A stretch of 64,000 nt of DNA from SG-bin9 sp049323835 (GTDB lineage: Bacteria > Pseudomonadota > Alphaproteobacteria > Rhizobiales > Xanthobacteraceae): the NCBI GenBank assembly GCA_049323835.1, contig JBMOOJ010000113.1, positions 1-64,000 of the forward strand, read 5' to 3'. Made by a program: the position numbers and the translations under genes. This document shows, in pieces, positions 8,855 to 17,928 of this stretch. The notes below the pieces were generated by a model that saw only the letters and a list, made by a program, of their open reading frames with translations, was not told the origin of the DNA and did not search any database. Position 1 is the first letter of the stretch. Every line of letters begins with the position of its first letter.

Positions 8855-9259
8855 ATGCTAGGCCGGCTCAATCATGTGGCGATTGCCGTCAAGGACGCGA
8901 AGAAGGCGGCCAGGATCTATGGCGTGGCTTTCGGTGCGGACATTTCGGACGCGGTACCGCTGCCGGAGCATGGCGTGATCACGGTGTTTGCGACGTTGCC
9001 GAACACAAAGATCGAGTTCATCGAGCCGCTCGGCGATAACTCGCCGATCGCCAAGTTCGTCGAACGCAATCCGGACGGCGGCATCCATCACGTCTGCTAC
9101 GAGGTGCCCGACATTCTCGCAGCGCGCGATACGCTGGTGAAGGAGGGAGCGCGGGTGCTCGGCGACGGCCATCCGAAGATCGGCGCGCATAACAAGCCGG
9201 TGCTGTTTTTGCATCCGAAAGATTTCTCAGGCGCGCTCGTCGAGATCGAGCAGGCCTAA
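8855..9259 (+). CDS. mce: Methylmalonyl-CoA epimerase
   Basis: This enzyme interconverts the (2R) and (2S) forms of methylmalonyl-CoA in the propionyl-CoA to succinyl-CoA route. It is a two-repeat vicinal-oxygen-chelate protein of 134 residues, the family's usual size. Metal ligands typical of the family are visible: His7 in RLNHVAIAVKD, the His pair in GGIHHVCYEVPD, and the C-terminal glutamate in LVEIEQA. The gene begins 19 bases after RNase J with a purine-rich ribosome-binding region (GGAGTTAAGAGG). It ends two bases before the DUF1467 gene, so all three are probably one transcription unit. Confidence 0.93.
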   Translation: MLGRLNHVAIAVKDAKKAARIYGVAFGADISDAVPLPEHGVITVFATLPNTKIEFIEPLGDNSPIAKFVERNPDGGIHHVCYEVPDILAARDTLVKEGARVLGDGHPKIGAHNKPVLFLHPKDFSGALVEIEQA

Positions 9260-9261
9260 TC

Positions 9262-9531
9262 ATGTCGATCGGCTCGGGCCTCGCGATCTATTTCGTTCTC
9301 TGGTGGGTCGTGCTGTTCGCGGTGCTGCCGTTTGGTGTGCGCAGCCAGCACGAAGCGGGTGAGGGCGAGCCCGGCACCGATCCCGGGGCGCCCGTTGCCG
9401 CGCGTATGCTGGCGAAGCTGGTCTGGACTACGCTCGTGTCCGGCGCACTGTTTGCTGCGGGCGTTTACGCGCATCAGCAGGGCTATCTCAACGTCGAGCG
9501 CCTCGCGAAGCTGATGGGCGTTCCGCTCTAG
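9262..9531 (+). CDS. DUF1467 family small membrane protein
   Basis: This 89-residue protein has two hydrophobic segments (about residues 5-27 and 48-68) separated by a polar loop rich in Glu, Gly and Pro. The N-terminal half WWVVLFAVLPFGVRSQ is the recognisable DUF1467 signature. The family occurs in alphaproteobacteria directly after mce, as here, and has no established function that I know of. The ATG lies two bases after the mce stop, so translation is probably coupled. A role connected with the epimerase or its pathway would be inference from position only. Confidence 0.85.
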   Translation: MSIGSGLAIYFVLWWVVLFAVLPFGVRSQHEAGEGEPGTDPGAPVAARMLAKLVWTTLVSGALFAAGVYAHQQGYLNVERLAKLMGVPL

Positions 9532-9909
9532 CCGCACGGCAAAAAAACGTGAAGCCCAAAAAAATGAGCAGGGCCAAGCCCTGCTCAAACGATTGTGTCG
9601 ACCCATTTCCTCGAAGCTATAAGATTTGTTGGTGCTTGATCGAGGCGACGCTGCTTATGCGCGTCAAGGGTTCCTCCCGAGACTTGGACCACCAGACAAA
9701 AGCCTCTCGGCCAGCCTGAAGCCGCTTTGGTAACTCATCTTTTTCTTGTTGTCACCCTTTTCAGCAATCATCGTCTAAAATTGAGGCGGTGGGCGAAATT
9801 CACGCGCATCAGCGCTCCAAAAGCACCCCGAAACAAGATTTCGTGTCGCGAGAACCTCCTGCGAAACCAGGGAGATAACTCCCCGGTCCCGCTGGGTGCC
9901 TGGGTTCCC
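9532..9909. other. Gene-free stretch between convergent units
   Basis: These 378 bases separate the plus-strand mce/DUF1467 unit from the minus-strand receptor gene. I see one strong stem-loop (listed separately at 9565-9587) and a weak one, GGGAG-ATAA-CTCCC at 9870-9883, lying 27 bases beyond the receptor stop. I found no plausible coding frame with a ribosome-binding site and no tRNA-like fold. A small RNA cannot be excluded. Confidence 0.5.
9565..9587 (-). terminator. Stem-loop terminator between convergent genes
   Basis: A perfect 10-base stem with a CAA loop (arms 9565-9574 and 9578-9587) lies just after a run of seven A on the plus strand at 9558-9564. Read on the minus strand, this is a GC-rich hairpin followed by a T-run, the form of an intrinsic terminator for leftward transcription from the receptor operon. 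It may also stop rightward transcription, but there is no T-run on that side. Confidence 0.6.
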
Positions 9910-12117
9910 TCACCAGCGAACCTTGGCGCCGGCAAACACAGCGCGGCCGTTGCCGGGTTCGAACAAAGCCGAAGCAAGCGTTGCATTCCGCGCGATGCTC
10001 GAGCTCGCGATGTACGCCTTGTCGGCGAAGTTTCGCGCCTCGATGTAGAACGAGTAGGGGCCGCCGTTGTCGAAGCCGGCCTTCAGTCCGAACAGCGCGT
10101 ACGACTGCGTCTTCAGCGAATTGGCATTGTCGACGAAGTAGGCCTCCGGCACCCACTCGATGTTCGGCCCGAAATAGACGCCGGTCGGATGCTTGTAGAG
10201 GAGCTCCGCGCGCAGGAAGTGGCGCGGTGCGCCGGGCAGCTGGTTGTTGCCGAACGTCCGGTCGTTATCGAAGCGGAAGTCGTTAAACGTGTAGGCGGCG
10301 TGGAACCACAGCCTGTCGGGCGCGGGACCGTCGACGAGCAGGCTGCGGAGCACCGCCGCGCCGACGCCCGCTTCGATGCCCCGATGGATCGTGCGGTCGG
10401 CGTTGATGACGTTGCACGAGCCGGCGATCAAGCTGTTGGTCAAGCACTGGAGCTCATCCTTGATTTCTGCGCGGTAGGCGATCAGCTCCCACGTCAAGTC
10501 AGGACGCCGCCCGCGCGTGCCGATCTCATACGTCGTTGCCCGCTGCGGCCGGATGCTGGTGAAGGGGATGGCAAGTGCATTGCTGCCTTCGCCGAAGCTC
10601 GGCACCTCGGCGCTGCGCGAGATGTTGGCGAAGGCCTGCCAGGTGGGATCGATATCCCACAGCACGCCGCCCTTCGGGCTGAACAGGTTGAACTCGGTTC
10701 GTCCACCCTGATTGCCGTCGCCGAGGAAACGGTCTTGCCGATCGCGCGTGGCGTAGAGGAATTGGGTTCCGCCGATCAAAGCAACGTTCGGCAGGACGTA
10801 GAACGAGTCCTGCACGAAAGCCGACGTGTTCCGTGACTTGTCGAGGGATGATGCGGTCAGCGCACCCTTGAAGCCGCCGATGTTCTGGAATTGCTTCGCG
10901 TCATTCTCGCCGTTCAGCACGTTGACGCCAGCGACAATCCGGTTGCGGTAGCCGCCGATCAGCCGATCGTCGGTAACGTTGGCGAACGCGCCGTAGTCGC
11001 TGAACTGATGGTCCAGAAACTGGAAAATCGGATGCTTCAGGTGGCGTTCGGTCTGGAACAGGCCGAAGTTGACGAAAGTGTTGGTATCCAGCCGGATCGT
11101 TGTCTTGTTGGCAACACGATGCGTATCGAGGTTGCGCTGATAGTCGTTGTTGACGTTGTTGACGGCCGCTGTCTGCGGCGAGTTCAGCGCCGAGAACTTC
11201 GTCACCGTGCCGGGGATGCGCTGCCGGATTTCGTTGAAGTTGCCGTAGAAGCGCGTCTCGATGTCGGGCGTGATCTGGATGCCGAAGTTGCCGCTGGCGC
11301 GGTTCGAGTGACCGAAGCTGTGGTCGCGGAAGCCGGTCGATTCCTGATTTGATGCGGTGATGAAGCCGTCGAACGCGCCGTAAGCGCCGCCGGCGTTCGC
11401 CTGCACGCGCTTGAAGCCGAACGCGCCGGCATCGACGCTGGCGCCGATCGCCCCCGGATCGCGGCCCGTCGGCGTCACGAAATTGATCGCGCCGCCGAGC
11501 GCATTGGCTCCAAGTTCGAGTGCGTTTCCGCCCTTGTAGACCTGGACGTACTTGTAGGCGGTCGGGTCGATTTCCTGAAAATCGCCGTTGCCGTCCGACG
11601 TATTGATCGGAATGCCATCCTGATAGAGCTGGATGCCGCGCAGATGGAAGTTTCGTGACAGGCCCGAGCCGCGAATGGAGAGACGCGAGTCCTCGCCCCA
11701 CTTCGGCTGCACGAACACGCCGGGGACGTAGTCGAGCACGTCCTTGATCGTGTTGGCGACGGTCGTGTTGCGGTAGGTCTCGGCCGGGATCAGCGCGACG
11801 CCGCCCGGCGTTTGCTGGATGGTGCGCAGCGCCGGTTCGGCGGCTGGGGAGGTCAGCGCCGATGCCTGAGCGTTGACGACGACTTGCGTCTGCTGGGTTT
11901 GGGGGGCGCCGCGGCGTACGGGGCGGGCCGATCGCGCGCCTCTGCGGGTGGCTGGCCGGGCTTGCTGGCGTTGGGCAGGTGCGTCGACCGTGACCTGCGG
12001 CAGGGATTGGTTCGCGGTCTGTGCGGCAAGATCGGACGAGAAAACAACAACACTGGCGGATGCCAGTAGCAGGGCGCGCGCCGAACAGCGGCGGGCCCGC
12101 GAAGGTGCGGGTGACAT
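9910..12117 (-). CDS. TonB-dependent outer-membrane receptor
   Basis: The 735-residue protein has a signal peptide (about residues 1-32, ending near DLAAQT) and a TonB-box-like segment LPQVTVDAP. A Pro/Arg/Gln-rich linker follows, then a plug domain with VLDYVPGVFVQ and SRLSIRGSGL. A long beta-barrel ends in the aromatic C-terminal residue Trp. Such receptors use TonB/ExbBD energy to import scarce ligands across the outer membrane. The plug and barrel resemble the siderophore-receptor branch, but substrate cannot be read from sequence. The start ATG at 12117 lies 60 bases after a DUF2946-like gene on the same strand. That pairing occurs in copper-linked loci, so copper is an alternative to iron. 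Confidence 0.9.
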   Translation of the reverse strand: MSPAPSRARRCSARALLLASASVVVFSSDLAAQTANQSLPQVTVDAPAQRQQARPATRRGARSARPVRRGAPQTQQTQVVVNAQASALTSPAAEPALRTIQQTPGGVALIPAETYRNTTVANTIKDVLDYVPGVFVQPKWGEDSRLSIRGSGLSRNFHLRGIQLYQDGIPINTSDGNGDFQEIDPTAYKYVQVYKGGNALELGANALGGAINFVTPTGRDPGAIGASVDAGAFGFKRVQANAGGAYGAFDGFITASNQESTGFRDHSFGHSNRASGNFGIQITPDIETRFYGNFNEIRQRIPGTVTKFSALNSPQTAAVNNVNNDYQRNLDTHRVANKTTIRLDTNTFVNFGLFQTERHLKHPIFQFLDHQFSDYGAFANVTDDRLIGGYRNRIVAGVNVLNGENDAKQFQNIGGFKGALTASSLDKSRNTSAFVQDSFYVLPNVALIGGTQFLYATRDRQDRFLGDGNQGGRTEFNLFSPKGGVLWDIDPTWQAFANISRSAEVPSFGEGSNALAIPFTSIRPQRATTYEIGTRGRRPDLTWELIAYRAEIKDELQCLTNSLIAGSCNVINADRTIHRGIEAGVGAAVLRSLLVDGPAPDRLWFHAAYTFNDFRFDNDRTFGNNQLPGAPRHFLRAELLYKHPTGVYFGPNIEWVPEAYFVDNANSLKTQSYALFGLKAGFDNGGPYSFYIEARNFADKAYIASSSIARNATLASALFEPGNGRAVFAGAKVRW

Positions 12118-12177
12118 GGCGGTATTTCCACAAACTGAGGGATGACAATCAGGTGACGGCGCAGATGCGCCGGGATG

Positions 12178-12585
12178 TCAGCTCAGGTGCGGGGGACCGC
12201 GGGCATGATGGAAGATGATCCGTGCGAGCGCGAGGATCGGCTCGTGAGCGGAGAATGTAAGCGGGCTCGCGACGGCAACGCGCTCCGCAAGTTGCGGTGC
12301 GGCCGGCAGATGAACAGCAAACAAGTGCGGCATGCACATCGGACAGTGGACCGGCGAGCCCTTCTGATCCGGCTGCGCTGTCTTGCCGGCATCGAGTTCA
12401 TCGGTCTGAGCGATCGTGTCGCCCCAGTGCTTGCCGCTCAGACAAAGCTCGTAGGAGGTGGCGAACTGGTCGGGCGGGATGGCTGCGGCGAGTGCGCTGG
12501 TGAGGATGGCGTTGAGGACCAGCGCATAGGCCGCCGCCCATGCTCCCCACCGTCCGATCCGCCGTGCACGCGACAAAGCCACCAC
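12178..12585 (-). CDS. DUF2946-like Cys/His membrane or exported protein
   Basis: The 135-residue product has one N-terminal hydrophobic segment (about residues 12-36), probably a signal anchor or signal peptide. It then has a region with a conspicuous metal-type cluster, HCPMCMPH, at about residues 80-87, and another His-rich patch (IIFHHARGPPH) at the C-terminus. This pattern fits DUF2946, a family often found beside TonB-dependent receptors and metal-handling genes. The GTG start at 12585 is the first in the frame with the hydrophobic segment intact; translation could start a few codons in. It is upstream of and probably co-transcribed with the receptor gene. Confidence 0.65.
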   Translation of the reverse strand: MVALSRARRIGRWGAWAAAYALVLNAILTSALAAAIPPDQFATSYELCLSGKHWGDTIAQTDELDAGKTAQPDQKGSPVHCPMCMPHLFAVHLPAAPQLAERVAVASPLTFSAHEPILALARIIFHHARGPPHLS

Positions 12586-12744
12586 CCGTTCTTCCCGCTG
12601 ATCGAGCTAACACGGTTTCCCCACACGGTAAAAGCCATAATTCCGCTTACGTTCTGACGCCTCTGTGACCATCCTCTTGTGTTTTGGCAGGCGATCCGGT
12701 TTCACTGCCTAAACCCTTTCAGCCACCGATTCTTGAGCATCCGC

Positions 12745-14064
12745 ATGCGATTGTCGCGTTTCTTCCTGCCCATCCTCAAGGAAACGCCGAAGGAGGCGGA
12801 GATCGTCTCGCATCGGCTGATGCTACGGGCCGGCATGATGCGGCAGGAAGCCGCCGGCATCTACAGCTGGCTGCCGCTGGGCTTCCGGGTGCTGAAGAAC
12901 ATCGAGCGGATCGTGCGCGAGGAGCAGAATCGCGCCGGCGCCATCGAGGTGTTGATGCCGACGCTTCAACTCGCCGATCTCTGGCGCGAAAGCGGCCGCT
13001 ACGATGCCTACGGTCCGGAGATGCTGCGCATCCAGGACCGTCATAAGCGCGAACTCCTCTACGGACCGACCAACGAGGAGATGATCACGGCGATCTTCCG
13101 CAGCTACGTGAAGTCCTATCGCAGCCTTCCGCTCAATCTCTATCATATTCAATGGAAGTTTCGCGACGAGCAGCGTCCGCGCTTCGGCGTCATGCGTGGC
13201 CGTGAATTCCTGATGAAGGACGCATATTCGTTCGATGTCGATGAAGCGGCAGCGCGCCGTTCCTACAACCGCATGTTCGTCGCGTATCTGCGCACCTTTG
13301 CCCGCATGGGTCTTAAGGCAATCCCGATGCGCGCCGAGACCGGCCCGATCGGCGGCGACCTCAGCCACGAGTTCATCGTGCTTGCGGAAACCGGCGAGTC
13401 CGGCGTCTACTGTAGCAGCGATGTGCTTGATCTGCCGATCCCCGGCGAGGACGTCGACTATGACGGCGATCTCACGCCGATCGTGAAGCAATGGACGCAA
13501 CCCTATGCGGCCACTGAAGATGTTCACGATGCCGCCCGCTTCGAGAGCGAGGTGCCGGCCGACAAGCGCATCAACACCCGCGGCATTGAGGTCGGCCAGA
13601 TCTTCTACTTCGGCACCAAGTACTCGGATTCGATGAAGGCGCTGGTCGCCGGACCGGATGGCGCCGAGAAGCCGATCCACGGCGGATCGTATGGCGTCGG
13701 AGTCTCGCGTCTGGTCGGCGCGATCATCGAGGCTTGCCACGACGAAAACGGCATCAAGTGGCCGGAGGCCATCGCGCCCTTCCGGGTGGCAATCCTCAAC
13801 CTCAAGCAGGATTCGGCTGAGACGGGTGCGGCCTGCGAGGATCTGTATCGCAAGCTTGGTGCAGCCGGCATTGATGTGCTTTACGACGACACCGATCAGC
13901 GGCCGGGAGGCAAGTTCGCCACCGCCGACCTGATCGGCGTTCCGTGGCAAATTCTGGTAGGTCCGAAAGGTCTTGCAGACGGTAAGATCGAGCTGAAGCG
14001 CCGCGCCGACGGCTCACGCGAGATGCTGACCCCGGCAGAGGCGCTCGCAAGGTTCGCTGCATGA
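12745..14064 (+). CDS. proS: Prolyl-tRNA synthetase (alphaproteobacterial short form)
   Basis: ProS charges tRNA(Pro) with proline. I place the start at the ATG at 12745, because the family begins MRLSRFFLPILKETP; an upstream in-frame start at 12679 would add 22 residues that do not match. The resulting 439 residues are typical of the alphaproteobacterial type, which lacks the large editing insertion of E. coli ProS. Class II motifs are visible: the motif 2 segment KFRDEQRPRFGVMRGREFLMK and the motif 3 segment GGSYGVGVSRLVGA. The anticodon-binding domain occupies the last 100 residues. The lolCD genes follow 70 bases downstream. Confidence 0.96.
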   Translation: MRLSRFFLPILKETPKEAEIVSHRLMLRAGMMRQEAAGIYSWLPLGFRVLKNIERIVREEQNRAGAIEVLMPTLQLADLWRESGRYDAYGPEMLRIQDRHKRELLYGPTNEEMITAIFRSYVKSYRSLPLNLYHIQWKFRDEQRPRFGVMRGREFLMKDAYSFDVDEAAARRSYNRMFVAYLRTFARMGLKAIPMRAETGPIGGDLSHEFIVLAETGESGVYCSSDVLDLPIPGEDVDYDGDLTPIVKQWTQPYAATEDVHDAARFESEVPADKRINTRGIEVGQIFYFGTKYSDSMKALVAGPDGAEKPIHGGSYGVGVSRLVGAIIEACHDENGIKWPEAIAPFRVAILNLKQDSAETGAACEDLYRKLGAAGIDVLYDDTDQRPGGKFATADLIGVPWQILVGPKGLADGKIELKRRADGSREMLTPAEALARFAA

Positions 14065-14134
14065 GATCGTGCGCAAAAGCCATCGAAGCCGACGGCGCGG
14101 CCCGAATTAGCCCGAATCGTGTGGATGGTCGCGC

Positions 14135-15415
14135 GTGGACAATGCCATGAACGAGCCGCTCCGTACCTCGCCCTTCAGCCCCTTCGAATGGATGCTGTCG
14201 TCGCGCTATCTCCGCGCCCGGCGAAAGGAAGGATTCATTTCCGTCATCGCCGGCTTCTCCTTCCTGGGCATCATGCTCGGTGTCGCCACGCTGATCATTG
14301 TCATGGCAGTGATGAACGGCTTCCGGAAGGAATTGCTCGACAAGATTCTCGGCTTGAACGGACATCTGCTTGTGCAGCCGCTGGAAAGCCCGCTAACCGA
14401 CTGGAAGGATGTGGCCGAGCGCATCAATACGGTCACCGGCATCCGTCTTGCGGCGCCGATCGTCGAGGGGCAGGCGCTGGCGTCATCGCCCTTCCATGCG
14501 GCGGGCGTTCTGGTGCGCGGCATTCGCTCGAAAGACCTCACCAATCTCACTTCGATCGCCAAGAACATCAAACAGGGCACCCTCGATGGATTCGACGAGG
14601 GGCAGGGCGTCGCGATCGGCCGCAGGCTCGCCGATCAGCTCTCGATCCGCGCCGGCGACAGCGTCACGCTGGTGGCGCCGAAGGGTGCGGTAACGCCGAT
14701 GGGCACGACGCCGCGCATCAAGCCCTACAAGGTGGCGGCGGTGTTCGAGATCGGTATGTCGGAGTATGACGCAGCGTTCGTGTTCATGCCGATGACCGAG
14801 GCGCAGGCCTACTTCAACCGCGCCGGTGACGTGACCGCGATCGAGGTCTACACCGTCAATCCTGACCGGATCGACGAATTCCGCAAGACGGTGACGGAAG
14901 CGGCGGGGCGGCCTGTCTTTCTGGTCGACTGGCGGCAGCGCAACTCGACCTTCTTCAATGCACTCCAGGTCGAACGCAACGTCATGTTCCTGATCCTGAC
15001 GCTGATCGTGCTGGTGGCCGCCCTCAACATCGTCTCCGGTCTGATTATGCTGGTGAAGGACAAGGGCAGCGACATCGCCATCCTGCGCACCATGGGCGCG
15101 TCGCAGGGCTCGATCATGCGCGTCTTCCTGATCACCGGTGCGTCGATCGGCGTGGTCGGCACGATCGTCGGCTTCCTCGTGGGTCTCCTGATCTGCTTCA
15201 ACATTGAATCGATCCGGCAGTTCATCTCCTGGATGACGAGCACGGAACTGTTTTCGCCAGAACTCTATTTTCTGTCGAAGCTGCCGGCCGACGTCGACGC
15301 CGGGGAGACCACGGCGGTCGTGATCATGGCGCTGACGCTGTCGTTTCTAGCGACGCTTTATCCGTCGTGGCGCGCGGCACGCCTCGATCCCGTCGAAGCC
15401 CTCCGGTACGAGTGA
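14135..15415 (+). CDS. lolC: Lipoprotein-releasing ABC transporter permease
   Basis: This is the inner-membrane permease of the Lol system, which extracts mature lipoproteins from the inner membrane for transfer to LolA. The 426-residue protein has a first membrane helix near residues 30-55 (FSFLGIMLGVATLIIVMAVM) and a large periplasmic MacB-like domain. Three C-terminal helices of the FtsX family begin around residue 285. Alphaproteobacteria usually have a single LolC/E-type permease, so it may act as a homodimer and could equally be named lolE. lolD begins 7 bases downstream. Confidence 0.94.
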   Translation: MDNAMNEPLRTSPFSPFEWMLSSRYLRARRKEGFISVIAGFSFLGIMLGVATLIIVMAVMNGFRKELLDKILGLNGHLLVQPLESPLTDWKDVAERINTVTGIRLAAPIVEGQALASSPFHAAGVLVRGIRSKDLTNLTSIAKNIKQGTLDGFDEGQGVAIGRRLADQLSIRAGDSVTLVAPKGAVTPMGTTPRIKPYKVAAVFEIGMSEYDAAFVFMPMTEAQAYFNRAGDVTAIEVYTVNPDRIDEFRKTVTEAAGRPVFLVDWRQRNSTFFNALQVERNVMFLILTLIVLVAALNIVSGLIMLVKDKGSDIAILRTMGASQGSIMRVFLITGASIGVVGTIVGFLVGLLICFNIESIRQFISWMTSTELFSPELYFLSKLPADVDAGETTAVVIMALTLSFLATLYPSWRAARLDPVEALRYE

Positions 15416-15422
15416 GGATGCG

Positions 15423-16121
<699 letters not shown>

Positions 16122-16159
16122 CCTCCTGACTGTTTCGTGCGGCAAACCGAACGTCCCAC

Positions 16160-16861
16160 TCAACTGGGCGTCGCTGCGCGCCGTTCGAGCACCTCTCGGG
16201 ATTGCGTAAACTGCACGAGTAGTGCGGCCAGTTCCCGCGGCTTCTCTTTCGCAATGAGATGGCCGGCACCGGCAACCGAAACGATCTGCGCATGTGGTGC
16301 GAGCTCACGAAACCGGGCGGCATCGGCATCCACCACACCTGTACGTTCGCCGGCGCGGATCGCAAGGATCGGCAGGGAGAGCTGTTTCGTGATGGCCCTC
16401 AGTTGATCCCGCCTTCCCAGAATATCGGTAACCAAAGGTGACCGCTCCATTCCCAATGGTGCAAGAAAACGTATCGTCCGCTCCGGGTCGGGATCGGGAA
16501 AGACGTCGATGAGAACGAGACCCGCAACGCGGGCCTCAACGGCGGAATCAGCCAGTGCAGACAATGCGGCGAAGCCGCCAAGCGACGCGCCGACGACAAC
16601 AGGCTTCGTCAAGTAGGCGATCATATCGGCCGTGTCGTCGCCATAGTCAGGCAAAGGAAAGGTGCGATCGTTGATGCTTTCGCCGTGGCCGCGCTGATCG
16701 TATGCGGTTGCGCGTAGGCCATGTCCGGCAAGATCGCTCATGACGGGATGCCAAACCCGCCGACGCTCGCCGCCAGCATGCAGGAGTAGGACGTCGGCGC
16801 CGCTGCCGAGGCTATCGAACCAGAGCTTGCCGTCCGGCCGCGCCAATGAACCAGTTATCAT
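16160..16861 (-). CDS. Alpha/beta-hydrolase
   Basis: This is a 233-residue soluble alpha/beta-hydrolase fold protein, probably an esterase or related enzyme; the substrate is unknown. The nucleophile elbow GASLGG puts the serine at residue 93. The oxyanion-side motif LLLHAGG is near residue 25, and the catalytic histidine is likely His201 in AGHLIAKEKP. I chose the ATG at 16861 because GGAGG sits at proper spacing before it. The ATG four codons upstream (16873) lies inside the operator palindrome and lacks a ribosome-binding site. The gene is divergent from tetR and lies between two copies of the lolD tail. TetR probably represses it. Confidence 0.87.
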   Translation of the reverse strand: MITGSLARPDGKLWFDSLGSGADVLLLHAGGERRRVWHPVMSDLAGHGLRATAYDQRGHGESINDRTFPLPDYGDDTADMIAYLTKPVVVGASLGGFAALSALADSAVEARVAGLVLIDVFPDPDPERTIRFLAPLGMERSPLVTDILGRRDQLRAITKQLSLPILAIRAGERTGVVDADAARFRELAPHAQIVSVAGAGHLIAKEKPRELAALLVQFTQSREVLERRAATPS

Positions 16862-16867
16862 TCCAGC

Positions 16868-16927
16868 CTCCATTACCTTGACATATCAAGGTTAAGTTTC
16901 GGGCCTTGATATGTCAAGGTAATGGAG
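16868..16927. promoter_or_regulatory. Perfect inverted-repeat operator between hydrolase and tetR
   Basis: Two 24-base arms, 16868-16891 and 16904-16927, are exact reverse complements separated by 12 bases. Each arm contains the near-palindrome CCTTGACATATCAAGG (or its complement), so there are two facing binding sites for a dimeric repressor. The element fills the space between the divergent genes and must cover both promoters. The neighbouring TetR-family protein is the obvious ligand of the site, giving repression of the hydrolase and autoregulation. Confidence 0.9.
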
Positions 16928-16947
16928 ATTGCAGATCAGGAGGTCGA

Positions 16948-17559
16948 ATGTCAGCAACCCGAACTCGCGCGCGGCAAAGTGCCGAGACGGCGCGCACCAA
17001 AATCCTCGGGGTGGCCGAGCAGTTGCTCATCGAAGGAGGTGTTTCCGCTGTCCAGGTGAGGGCGGTCGCGCGGAAAGCGAACATGACCGACGCCGGGGTA
17101 ACCCATCATTTCGGTGACCTACAGGGGCTGTTGACGGCCCTGATCGAGGATGCCGGGCAGCGGGCCCGGGCCGCGATCAATCAGGTTGTCGAGGAGTGGC
17201 TTGCTGGCGACGTCGACATCGAACGGCTGCTGCGAGCGCTGTCCAAGCCGTACCAAAAGGGGTATGCAGAGCTCGCGGTGGCATTGCACGCGGCAGGATG
17301 GCGCGACCGCGGCGAACCGGTTTTCGGAAAGGTTGTCGACGCCATTCACGCGGTGCGGCTCGCCCGGACAAAGGGCGCGGTGCCCGATCTTCTCGAGACG
17401 CGGCTGACGGTGGCGGCCTTTCATCAGGCCATCGCGACCGATGCATTGTTTGGAGAGGAGTTTCGCAGGAGTGCTGGCCTGAAGAGTTCGGGTGCAACGG
17501 GTGCCGAACAGCAGCTCGACTGGTGGATTTCGGCGGTTCGTCAGACACTCGATCTTTGA
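16948..17559 (+). CDS. TetR family transcriptional regulator
   Basis: The 203-residue protein has an N-terminal TetR helix-turn-helix (about residues 16-62), including ILGVAEQLLIEGGVSAVQVR and ADAGVTHHFGDLQGLL-type residues, followed by an all-helical ligand-binding domain. The ATG at 16948 is favoured by a strong AGGAGG at 16938-16943. A longer frame beginning with TTG at 16906 would start inside the operator and is rejected. It is divergent from the hydrolase and very likely binds the 24-base inverted repeat between them. Its inducer is probably the hydrolase substrate or product, but that is inference. Confidence 0.88.
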   Translation: MSATRTRARQSAETARTKILGVAEQLLIEGGVSAVQVRAVARKANMTDAGVTHHFGDLQGLLTALIEDAGQRARAAINQVVEEWLAGDVDIERLLRALSKPYQKGYAELAVALHAAGWRDRGEPVFGKVVDAIHAVRLARTKGAVPDLLETRLTVAAFHQAIATDALFGEEFRRSAGLKSSGATGAEQQLDWWISAVRQTLDL

Positions 17560-17583
17560 TCAAGGCATCGATCTGACATTCGA

Positions 17584-17638
17584 CTGCCCGCATGGATCGC
17601 CGCGTGTCCCTCGAAGTGGGCACGTCGTGGAGCTCGAC
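17584..17638. repeat. Direct repeat B (degenerate copy of lolD 3' end)
   Basis: This non-coding segment repeats the last 56 bases of lolD (16063-16118). It is identical for 18 bases at each end (CTGCCCGCATGGATCGCC and CACGTCGTGGAGCTCGAC) and has about four differences, including a one-base deletion, between. It starts 24 bases after the tetR stop and ends 11 bases before the stop of the opposing DUF3551 gene. It marks the right edge of the hydrolase/tetR cassette. Confidence 0.85.
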
Positions 17639-17649
17639 CAAGGAGCGGC

Positions 17650-17928
17650 TCAGCGGGCGGCGCGCCGTTTGGATTGCGGTTGCGCGGCGGCCGGCGTCGC
17701 GTCGAAATAGCCGGGGAATGGATTGGCGCCGCAGTAGGCCTCGCGGCCCGACGCGGCGGCCATGCACTGCGCATACGAATCGTACTTGCAGTCGCCGACA
17801 CCGGCAAAATCGCGGCCCATCAGGCAGAACGGATAATCGCGCGCCTCGGCCGCCGGTGTATCGATCATCGGCAGGGTGAAAAGCGTAGCCGCAGCGAAGA
17901 GAAGTCTCGTTGTTGTGGTTGTGCCCAT
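17650..17928 (-). CDS. DUF3551 family small secreted protein
   Basis: This 92-residue protein has a clear signal peptide (residues 1-29, cleavage near AEA-RDYPF). Its mature domain has four cysteines (35, 47, 55, 66) in the pattern YPFCLMG, GDCKYDSYAQC and AYCGANP, characteristic of DUF3551. The family is abundant in Bradyrhizobium relatives and its function is unknown. The C-terminus is a low-complexity Ala/Gln/Arg tail. I chose the ATG at 17928 because it gives a standard signal peptide; an upstream start at 17964 would put 12 polar residues before it. Two disulfides in the periplasm are likely. Confidence 0.8.
   Translation of the reverse strand: MGTTTTTRLLFAAATLFTLPMIDTPAAEARDYPFCLMGRDFAGVGDCKYDSYAQCMAAASGREAYCGANPFPGYFDATPAAAQPQSKRRAAR

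Noticed and set aside
9600..9760. Possible tRNA or small RNA in the gap after the DUF1467 gene.
   Set aside because: No cloverleaf or T-loop GTTCRAAYC-type sequence could be found; no positive evidence for any RNA gene.
9727..10836. A 369-codon plus-strand open frame opposite the TonB receptor.
   Set aside because: It is the antisense shadow of a well-supported receptor gene, as expected in GC-rich DNA.
16906..16947. An earlier TTG start for the TetR gene.
   Set aside because: It begins inside the operator palindrome and has no ribosome-binding site, whereas ATG 16948 has a perfect AGGAGG.
17311..17335. CCGGTTTTCGGAAA inside tetR resembles the core of the nuo palindromic repeat.
   Set aside because: It lies inside a conserved coding region, lacks the flanking GCATGATC/GATCATGC arms, and is explained by the codons.
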